A DNA stretch of 5,937 bases from positions 1 through 5,937 of the forward strand of contig CAXTSI010000532.1 of NCBI GenBank assembly GCA_964246695.1. Direction: 5' to 3'. The notes under the pieces are model-generated. The model saw only the letters and a list, made by a program, of their open reading frames with translations, did not search any database and was not told the origin of the DNA. Numbering within the stretch: position 1 is the stretch's first letter; every line of letters starts with the position of its first letter. The stretch is from Stigonema sp964246695. GTDB lineage: Bacteria > Cyanobacteriota > Cyanobacteriia > Cyanobacteriales > Nostocaceae. Of this stretch, positions 1 through 4,594 are shown one piece after another. Both the position numbers and the translations under genes were made by a program.

Positions 1-12
1 GGACATTTCATA

Positions 13-20
13 GCGATCGC
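13..20. repeat. HIP1 octamer
   Basis: Perfect GCGATCGC, the highly iterated palindrome of cyanobacterial genomes. Here it lies just past the CHAT gene's stop codon. Confidence 0.9.
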
Positions 21-26
21 CCTAAT

Positions 27-689
27 TCATATTTCTATTCTGCAACGCCAAAATTTCACTAGTAAAGAAATATCCATTGGTTTTTGTGGTTTATCTATAT
101 TATTTATTCTTGTTTTAATAACTGGAATCTCGGCTTGGGAAAGGTTTTCTAGTTTAATCGCCACTAAACCTTCCTGAAAGGCTCTTTGAAATACATCGTG
201 AATTTCCGAAGTTGCGTAACCCAATCCATCATAAAAACCTTGAGCGAACTGGATTGCCGATTTATCCTGAATCTGCTGGTTCATGCCAATGGCATAATTA
301 ACATATTTACTAATTGCCTCAGCAGATTTGACAGAGTGACAAGCATTTAAAAGCACACAGTTTACATAATCCGCGTGTAACTCAAACAGCGATGACAGCC
401 CGAATGGTGGCACAGCTTTGTTCTGTCCCCCATCATCTTCTAACAGCAAACTACCATCTTCTAAACCGTGTCCGCAGAAATGGACAATTTGGGGTTTTTC
501 TTCTGCGATCGCCCTGCGAATATCCTGGGGTCTAACAGCAGTCCTAATATCAACATCAAACATATCCCGCCTTACGGCACGTCGGATACATTCTTCAACT
601 TCCATAATTTCTTTATCCAAGCGCAAACCGTGGGGAATTGCTGCCAGAATTAAGATTTTTTGTGGCTGAGTAGCTTGTCCCTTAACCAT
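27..689 (-). CDS. Stand-alone CHAT-domain (caspase-like) protein
   Basis: This 220-residue protein is nearly all one CHAT domain, a caspase-like cysteine peptidase fold. Seen: an N-terminal strand KILILAA at 11-17, a basic helical stretch RRAVRRD at 36-42, the histidine motif IVHFCGHG at 68-75 (probable catalytic H74), and the cysteine motif VLLNACHS at 112-119 (probable catalytic C117), followed by YAIGMNQQI and FAQGFYDGLGYA, typical of cyanobacterial CHAT proteins. Both catalytic residues are present, so it should be active as a protease, but the substrate is unknown. There is no signal peptide or membrane span, so it is probably cytoplasmic. Many relatives fuse CHAT to TPR, NB-ARC or effector-associated domains; here only about 25 residues follow the domain. 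The ATG at 689 is preceded by AAGGGTAGGAG; the AAGGG at 6-nt spacing is a plausible ribosome site. A broken ORF ends 21 bp upstream on the same strand, suggesting a former two-gene unit. The domain call is firm; a defence or cell-death role is inference. Confidence 0.9.
   Translation of the reverse strand: MVKGQATQPQKILILAAIPHGLRLDKEIMEVEECIRRAVRRDMFDVDIRTAVRPQDIRRAIAEEKPQIVHFCGHGLEDGSLLLEDDGGQNKAVPPFGLSSLFELHADYVNCVLLNACHSVKSAEAISKYVNYAIGMNQQIQDKSAIQFAQGFYDGLGYATSEIHDVFQRAFQEGLVAIKLENLSQAEIPVIKTRINNIDKPQKPMDISLLVKFWRCRIEI
505..512. repeat. HIP1 octamer inside the CHAT gene
   Basis: Perfect GCGATCGC within the coding sequence, just after (minus-strand sense) the AVRPQDIRRA stretch. Confidence 0.9.
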
Positions 690-806
690 CTCCTACCCTT
701 GATGAATATATTAAACCCTACCAGATTGGCAAGGGATAAATGCTACTTCAAAGCTAAATTTAATAATTCCGGAAAGCTGTTCTTTTTGCCATAATGCTTC
801 TTTTAC

Positions 807-855
807 GTTATTTAATCGTTCTTGCAGTGGTGGCGAATTTAAAACGTCAGCAATA
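807..855. repeat. 49-bp direct repeat, copy 1
   Basis: This copy is identical over 49 bases to 988-1036. It begins GTTATTTAATCG and ends CGTCAGCAATA. It carries the 3' part of the broken minus-strand ORF (residues IADVLNSPPLQERLNN), and the original downstream sequence follows it toward 711. The pair flanks the inserted block at 856-987. Confidence 0.95.
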
Positions 856-987
856 TAGCAATCCTATTTGAGATCCGAACACCTCAAGCTTCAGAAACCC
901 CTTCGGGTTCGCCAGTCGCCTACGGCGGGAAACCCGCCTGCAGCGCTGGACTCACCGGTTTCTTTAAGAAACCGGGTTTCTCTGCGT
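856..987. mobile_element. 132-bp hairpin-rich inserted repeat block
   Basis: This block lies between the two 49-bp repeats and has no coding frame of note. It is a string of fold-back units: AACCC/GGGTT around CTTC (896-909), GGCGGG/CCCGCC around AAA (924-938), the palindrome CAGCGCTG (941-948), and CCGGTTTCTT/AAGAAACCGG around one base (955-975). The last competes with AGAAAC/GTTTCT (967-981). The part CGCCAGTCGCCTACGGCGGG resembles, from memory, a repeat scattered widely through Nostocales genomes, so this is probably a non-autonomous interspersed element with no transposase of its own. Its exact ends are uncertain because the duplicated flank hides them. Confidence 0.6.
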
Positions 988-1036
988 GTTATTTAATCGT
1001 TCTTGCAGTGGTGGCGAATTTAAAACGTCAGCAATA
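988..1036. repeat. 49-bp direct repeat, copy 2
   Basis: Perfect second copy of 807-855, in the same orientation. It is joined to the upstream part of the broken ORF (minus-strand residues before IADVL). The repeat is far longer than the target duplications of a few bases left by ordinary transposases, so either a long duplication accompanied the insertion or the two arose by a recombination or replication-slippage event. Confidence 0.95.
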
Positions 1037-1292
1037 GTTTTCATCTCAATAGTTTGCTGCTGTTTCTCCCAATCAGAATGATTTTCTACCTGAGTCCATT
1101 GGTAACAAGTTAAGAAAAAGAGCCAATTGTCAAGGGGGTGTGTCAAAAATAGGTAAAATGGGTTGAAAGCTATATCCTTAAAGGAATTGCGACATCCCAT
1201 AAACCCCCATGAGTAGCACCCAGAGCATTAACGGGTATAAAGGTATAATATCAAGTTCGCGCTTAATACTTAATAAGCTACCGCTCCCATAA

Positions 1293-1315
1293 CCCCTCCC
1301 CTAATAGGGGAGGGG
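1293..1315. repeat. GC-rich perfect hairpin in the left arm of the fold-back element
   Basis: CCCCTCCCCT (1293-1302) and AGGGGAGGGG (1306-1315) form a perfect 10-bp stem around AAT. A second small stem, AGACTT/AAGTCT, follows at 1316-1333. No run of T follows, so it is not a typical terminator. It resembles common intergenic repeats of Nostocales and lies in the block that appears to interrupt the element's left arm. Confidence 0.75.
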
Positions 1316-1435
1316 AGACTTTGACGCAAGTCTTAGGCGGGGAGAGGTCAGATTTACAGCGCATTTCATTCAGGTTGACCACAGTATAACCGTAGGGGCG
1401 GGGATACCCCTTCGGGGAAATCAAAAATCACTCAT

Positions 1436-1487
1436 TCAAAAGTCAAAATTAAGAATTATTTAATTACTTTTGAATTTTGACTTTTGA
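1436..1487. repeat. 15-bp inverted repeat in the core of the fold-back element
   Basis: TCAAAAGTCAAAATT (1436-1450) is the exact reverse complement of AATTTTGACTTTTGA (1473-1487), with a 22-nt AT-rich loop. It sits centrally between the larger inverted arms and would cap their fold-back structure. A short CCCC/GGGG stem at 1407-1417 precedes it. Confidence 0.85.
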
Positions 1488-1502
1488 CTTTTGACTCTTG
1501 AG
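1475..1502. repeat. TTTTGAC heptamer tandem repeat
   Basis: Three exact TTTTGAC units (1475-1495) are followed by a degenerate unit TCTTGAG (1496-1502). This is a short tandemly repeated heptanucleotide of the kind described in heterocystous cyanobacteria. It overlaps the right arm of the 15-bp inverted repeat. Confidence 0.85.
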
Positions 1503-1684
1503 AAGCGACGTGTCCCGCCCTTACAATGTGGTCAATTCAATTGAAAACTGCTGTAAATGATAAGTGATTAACCGGACTTGATATCAGGGGGTACAAATAT
1601 CCTGCCAGTGATTTAAATCGCAGGCGGGTGACTCCCATACCCCAATACGGTTCAGATAAGATAATTTGCAAGAATCATAACCTT

Positions 1685-1714
1685 TGTAAAGACTTTGCAT
1701 GCAAAGTCTCTACA
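1685..1714. repeat. 30-bp near-perfect palindrome upstream of the polysaccharide cluster
   Basis: The core AGACTTTGCATGCAAAGTCT (1690-1709) is a perfect 20-bp palindrome. After one mismatched pair (1689/1710) the symmetry continues with TGTA/TACA to 1685 and 1714. It lies about 70 bp before the probable start at 1786. It resembles an interspersed palindrome of Nostocales (GTAGAGACGT-type ends), so repeat origin is likelier than a dedicated operator, but it could form a hairpin in the leader RNA. Confidence 0.8.
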
Positions 1715-1785
1715 CCTGTGAAATCTCCACTACCCCTACTTGAACGGTATGCCCTATACCCTCACACCCAAGCGTGAAAGCTGCC

Positions 1786-3474
1786 ATGGTGACATCAAAG
1801 TTAAAATCCAAAAAATCCAAAAAAACAAAAAAGCAGCAGGAATTGGAAACCCCAACCCTAAGCCTTAAAGAACGTTCCGCCCAAAAGCGCAAAGCTGCAC
1901 AAGCACGTAAAGAATTCATCAGCTTGGTTACCTACACCAGTTTTGGCGCTATCTTCTTTGGCATTCTTCTGGCTTTTGTCGGCGGAATTAAAGCAGCACT
2001 TCCAGGTGTATTGGGAATCCTCTGCATGTCCCTTTCATACAAATACCCCCGCCAATCCCTTTTAGCCTTCATGATTTACGTGCCTTTTGGGGGTACTATC
2101 ACTTATTACCTTGGCAGTAGCCCTGTACTCCAATTGGCTAAAGACTCCTTTTACATTCCGGCGCTGATTGGAATTTGGCAGACTTGCCGCCAACGGCGGC
2201 AACCCCTGCTTATTCCCCAAGGAATTAAAATCCCACTGTTTATTTTATTGGGATCGTGTCTAATAACACTGCTCTTTGTTAATGGTGGGCAGCAGTTCAC
2301 CCCGCCTTCTGGATTCGCGCAAAACTCAGGCAACGAAAAACCCTTCTTAATGGGAATTTTGGGTTTAAAAGTATTTCTAGGTTATTTGCCCTTAATGAGT
2401 TGTGCTTACTATCTCATTCGCAATAAGCGAGATTTTCTATTTTTGTCGCGGTTGCAGATTGTCATGATAATTGGCTGCTGTGTGCTGGGATTGATTCAAT
2501 ACCTGTTACTACTAAAGGGAGTATGTCAAGGCACGAGAAACTTAGAAGGTGCAGCCTTATTCAAGGCATCAATCACAGCTCGTTGTTTTATTGGTGGATC
2601 TCTAGTCTATAGTCCTGAGGTAAACACGATTCGTCTGCCAGGAACTTTTGTTGCTCCTTGGCAATGGGCTTGGTTTTTGATTTCCAGCACCTTTTTTGCC
2701 TTTGCTACTGGCTTTAGCGACCCCTCCTTCTGGTGGCGGATTATCGGTTTAGGTTCTACAGCACTGGTATTTATGAATGCAGTTGTCTGCGGACAGAGAA
2801 TTGCCTTAGCCTTAGTACCCGTCTGCTTCATAGCTTTGCTACTACTCACCGGTCAAATTGTCAACCTCAAACGGTTTCTTCCCATAGGAATCGGACTCGT
2901 CCTAATTCTGGGAATTGCGGTAATCAACAACCCTGATGTAATTGCAGAGAGAATAGCAAGTTTTGTCGATCGCTGGAACGCTTCACCGCCCTACTCGTTT
3001 ATCACCCAACAATTTGACGAGGTGTGGAGAAATCTACCTGGACCATTCGGAAGTGGCTTAGGTCGCGCCACCAACTCTGCCCGTGCACTTGGTGAAACCA
3101 AACTGGTGGAAACCTACTACCCCAAAGTACTCCATGAAGTTGGACAGTTTGGACTTTTAGGGTTTATAGTTTTGGTCACCACCTTAACAATCATTTGCTT
3201 CCAGACGTATCGTTCCATAAAAAACCGTAATTTCCGCAGTTACGGATCTGCGTTGTGGGTGTTTATATTGTTTATTAGCTACAACACCTACTACTACCCT
3301 CTAGATGTCGATCCAGTAGCTGTATATTACTGGTTTTTTGCTGGAGTTCTTTTAAAATTGCCGGAACTAGACAAACTCGAAACACTCCAAGAAGTACGAG
3401 AAGGTGTGAAAGTAAGTAAGGGGAGTAAGGGGAGTAGGGGGAGTAAGGGGAGACAATTAACAATTAAAAATTAA
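1786..3474 (+). CDS. hpsL: O-antigen ligase/polymerase-like membrane protein, HpsL type
   Basis: This 562-residue inner-membrane protein looks like a Wzy/WaaL-type polysaccharide polymerase or ligase. A lysine-rich cytoplasmic N-terminus (about 1-43) is followed by roughly 12-13 hydrophobic segments (near 45-66, 69-84, 91-109, 148-165, 186-210, 223-242, 289-308, 317-333, 338-356, 363-379, 451-472, 486-501, 510-524). Between the last groups lies the long loop typical of the family, with GSGLGRAT (422-429) and HEVGQFG (450-456); GQR at 336-338 places an arginine where ligases often have one. Its length, layout and linkage to GT2 and GT4 genes recall HpsL of hormogonium polysaccharide synthesis. 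I chose ATG 1786 (weak GAAAG upstream); an in-frame GTG at 1774 would add four residues. The last 19 residues are a low-complexity SKG-repeat tail encoded by a 9-bp tandem repeat. The fold is fairly sure; the hps letter is from recall. Confidence 0.75.
   Translation: MVTSKLKSKKSKKTKKQQELETPTLSLKERSAQKRKAAQARKEFISLVTYTSFGAIFFGILLAFVGGIKAALPGVLGILCMSLSYKYPRQSLLAFMIYVPFGGTITYYLGSSPVLQLAKDSFYIPALIGIWQTCRQRRQPLLIPQGIKIPLFILLGSCLITLLFVNGGQQFTPPSGFAQNSGNEKPFLMGILGLKVFLGYLPLMSCAYYLIRNKRDFLFLSRLQIVMIIGCCVLGLIQYLLLLKGVCQGTRNLEGAALFKASITARCFIGGSLVYSPEVNTIRLPGTFVAPWQWAWFLISSTFFAFATGFSDPSFWWRIIGLGSTALVFMNAVVCGQRIALALVPVCFIALLLLTGQIVNLKRFLPIGIGLVLILGIAVINNPDVIAERIASFVDRWNASPPYSFITQQFDEVWRNLPGPFGSGLGRATNSARALGETKLVETYYPKVLHEVGQFGLLGFIVLVTTLTIICFQTYRSIKNRNFRSYGSALWVFILFISYNTYYYPLDVDPVAVYYWFFAGVLLKLPELDKLETLQEVREGVKVSKGSKGSRGSKGRQLTIKN
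3417..3452 (+). repeat. 9-bp tandem repeat, four units, inside the hpsL 3' end
   Basis: There are four back-to-back units: TAAGGGGAG, TAAGGGGAG, TAGGGGGAG, TAAGGGGAG. Being 9 bp they keep frame and encode an SKG-SKG-SRG-SKG tail. The TAA inside each unit would be a stop in another frame; here it is read as AGT-AAG. The repeat resembles intergenic GGGGAGTAA repeats of cyanobacteria and has become coding. Confidence 0.9.
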
Positions 3475-3486
3475 AAATTAAAAATT
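3463..3486 (+). repeat. ATTAAAA heptamer tandem repeat
   Basis: Three exact ATTAAAA units (3463-3483) plus a partial fourth. The hpsL stop codon (3472-3474) lies inside the array. It runs directly into a second, different heptamer array. Confidence 0.9.
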
Positions 3487-3514
3487 AACAACCAACAACT
3501 AACAACTAACAACC
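3487..3514 (+). repeat. AACAACY heptamer tandem repeat before the GT2 gene
   Basis: Four units AACAACC, AACAACT, AACAACT, AACAACC end 7 bp before the ATG at 3522. There is no Shine-Dalgarno sequence; the leader AACAACCACCAAAT is purine/C-rich and probably unstructured. Translation may use an SD-independent or coupled route, as is common in cyanobacteria. Confidence 0.9.
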
Positions 3515-3521
3515 ACCAAAT

Positions 3522-4490
3522 ATGCTAATCTCCGTGATTATACCGACCTACGGTCGTGAGGAACCACTACGCAATAGCCTTGTAGATGTCCTCAAACAAG
3601 ACTACCCAAATTTTGAAGTTTTGGTGGTAGATCAAACCCCAAAACATCAGCCAGAAATTGAAGCTTACCTAGAGGAATTAGCAGCAGCAAGTAAAATCAA
3701 GTGGTTCCGTCTCAAGTGGGCGAGTTTGCCTGGGGCGCGGAATTATGCTGTGCGGCGGGCAGCAGGTGAAATAATTTTGTTTATTGATGATGATGTCCAG
3801 TTAAATCCTGGCTTTTTAGCAGCCCATGCGAAAAACTATTTGGACTCACCAGACGTGGGGGCTGTGGCTGGAAGAGTATTTGACAGAATGAAATTGGGTG
3901 ACTCTGGGGGGAAATTACAGATTGAATATCTTCCTCCCCAGGCTATGGACCCAGGAATTGCTTGGTATTATATTGATTTGGTGCATACAGTCAAACCTCA
4001 GCAAGTCCTCACAGTCAGGGGCTGCAATATGTCCTATCGTCGCGAGATTTTTACCAAGTATGGACTGAGATTTGATGAAAGATTTCGCGGTAGTGCAGTG
4101 CGAGAAGAATCTGATTTTTGTTTGCGGTTGCGGCAGACGGGATATAAGATTTGGTACGACCCTGAAGCTGATTTAGTGCATTTAGGCGAAGAGACTGGGG
4201 GTTGTCATGATATTAGTATGCGATCGCTTCAGTATCAACTCACCTTCTACCACAACCATTTCTTAATGGGGCTAAAAAATCTCACCGCTACCCAAGCTTT
4301 ACAACTCTACACTCGTTTATTTGACTGTCATGTCCTCGGACGCCCTCCTTGTCACAAAAGCGGGAGTCCCATCAAAATCATCACTCGTGGTTTTTTCTAC
4401 ACTTTGGGCTTTTTTAAAGCCTTGGGTACAGTCATCCAATCACTCTGGAATGATGGTCAAACTTATACACATATGGATGAACAAGTTTAG
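3522..4490 (+). CDS. hpsN: GT2-family glycosyltransferase, HpsN type
   Basis: This 322-residue GT-A fold inverting glycosyltransferase would transfer a sugar from a nucleotide donor. Seen in order: N-terminal strand and loop SVIIPTYGRE (4-13), VVDQT (35-39) with a donor-binding aspartate, LPGARNYAVRRAAGE (69-83), FIDDDV (87-92) giving the metal-binding DXD, GCNMSYRRE (167-175) in the acceptor region, and EESDFCLRLRQTGY (195-208) whose acidic cluster should hold the catalytic base. HLGEETGG (220-227) follows. There is no transmembrane pair for synthase activity, although the C-terminal part from about 284 is mildly amphipathic and could touch the membrane. It starts 47 bp after the upstream gene, the gap being tandem repeats with no ribosome site, and very likely belongs to the same transcript. 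GT2 membership is firm; the donor sugar cannot be read. The HpsN label rests on its place between HpsL-like and HpsO-like genes. Confidence 0.85.
   Translation: MLISVIIPTYGREEPLRNSLVDVLKQDYPNFEVLVVDQTPKHQPEIEAYLEELAAASKIKWFRLKWASLPGARNYAVRRAAGEIILFIDDDVQLNPGFLAAHAKNYLDSPDVGAVAGRVFDRMKLGDSGGKLQIEYLPPQAMDPGIAWYYIDLVHTVKPQQVLTVRGCNMSYRREIFTKYGLRFDERFRGSAVREESDFCLRLRQTGYKIWYDPEADLVHLGEETGGCHDISMRSLQYQLTFYHNHFLMGLKNLTATQALQLYTRLFDCHVLGRPPCHKSGSPIKIITRGFFYTLGFFKALGTVIQSLWNDGQTYTHMDEQV
4220..4227. repeat. HIP1 octamer inside the GT2 gene
   Basis: Perfect GCGATCGC in the coding sequence, around the MRSLQ residues near 233-237. Confidence 0.9.
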
Positions 4491-4495
4491 ATTTG

Positions 4496-4585
4496 CTAAT
4501 GGCTAATTGCTAACTGCTAATTGTATTGACCATTAGCCATTAGCCATTAGCCATTAGCCATTAGCTATTAGCCATTAGCAATTAT
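4496..4585. repeat. CCATTAG heptamer array with facing complementary units (fold-back)
   Basis: Four units on one side (CTAATGG, CTAATTG, CTAACTG, CTAATTG, 4496-4523) face eight on the other (CCATTAG five times, CTATTAG, CCATTAG, degenerate CAATTAT, 4530-4585), separated by TATTGA. Because CTAATGG is the reverse complement of CCATTAG, the whole can fold into a long stem in several registers. It fills nearly all of the gap between the two glycosyltransferase genes. There is no T-run after it, so it is more likely a stabilising or attenuating RNA structure, or simply a repeat, than a terminator. Confidence 0.9.
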
Positions 4586-4594
4586 AAAATATCA

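Larger units (their letters stand above)
711..1200 (-). pseudogene. Small ORF upstream of the CHAT gene, split by a 181-bp insertion
   Basis: On the minus strand an ORF opens with ATG at 1198-1200 and reads through MKTIADVLNSPPLQERLNN, then enters foreign sequence, codes seven more residues and stops at 964-966. The same MKTIADVL-type sequence recurs in the 49-bp repeat at 807-855 and continues in frame as VKEALWQKEQLSG up to a TAA at 711-713. Joining base 988 to base 806 (deleting 807-987, 181 bp) gives exactly 103 codons, 102 residues plus stop. So this appears to be a once-intact gene truncated near its 3' end. I do not recognise the family; the middle is Trp-rich (DNWLFF, YQWTQ, HSDWEK) and no signature motif is visible. 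The true start is uncertain: the first 25-30 residues may be repeat-derived. Because it ended 21 bp before the CHAT start, it was probably cotranscribed with it and may have encoded a partner. The truncated 78-residue product could still be made. Confidence 0.6.
1248..1584. mobile_element. Nested MITE-like fold-back element
   Basis: The two ends form a long imperfect inverted repeat. Outer part: ATATCAAGT at 1248-1256 matches ACTTGATAT at 1576-1584, with similarity running on to about 1272 and 1560 (roughly 21 matches in 28 aligned positions). Inner part: 1348-1402 (GATTTACAGC, TTGACCACA, GGGGCGGG) matches the reverse complement of 1512-1560 (TTTACAGC, TTGACCACA, GGGCGGG). On the right the inner and outer parts are contiguous; on the left they are separated by about 75 bp (1273-1347) that contain a separate GC-rich hairpin, as if another repeat had inserted into the left arm. 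The core carries further hairpins and TTTTGAC heptamers. There is no transposase, so any movement would need enzymes supplied from elsewhere. Confidence 0.6.
1201..1785. other. Gene-free stretch rich in interspersed repeats
   Basis: I see no credible gene on either strand here. The left end holds short open stretches that soon hit stops. The middle is the fold-back element at 1248-1584. To its right are a weak stem CCTGC/GCAGG at 1601-1624, containing the palindrome GATTTAAATC at 1610-1619, and the 30-bp palindrome at 1685-1714. No convincing -35/-10 pair could be fixed upstream of the gene starting at 1786, although its promoter should lie in this stretch or further upstream. Confidence 0.7.

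Noticed and set aside
1..11. Possible start of another minus-strand gene (ATG at 9-11, read as M-K-C)
   Set aside because: Only three codons lie in the window, so it cannot be judged; noted because it would be just downstream of the CHAT gene.
418..669. Plus-strand open frames opposite the CHAT gene
   Set aside because: They overlap a clear CHAT domain on the other strand and show no recognisable protein features.
1739..1773. TTGAAC followed by CTATACC as a promoter
   Set aside because: The spacing is far too short for a -35/-10 pair, and no better pair could be fixed.
2607..3463. Open frames overlapping the hpsL-like gene in other frames, including an SPYSPYSPY minus-strand product
   Set aside because: They mirror the membrane gene; the SPY repeat is only the antisense reading of the 9-bp tandem repeat.
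4321..4506. Plus-strand ORF overlapping the end of the GT2 gene
   Set aside because: Out of frame with a convincing glycosyltransferase and ends in the heptamer array; a shadow frame.
3417..4585. Tandem arrays that at first glance suggest a CRISPR
   Set aside because: Units are 7-9 bp with no unique spacers between them, so they are simple tandem repeats.
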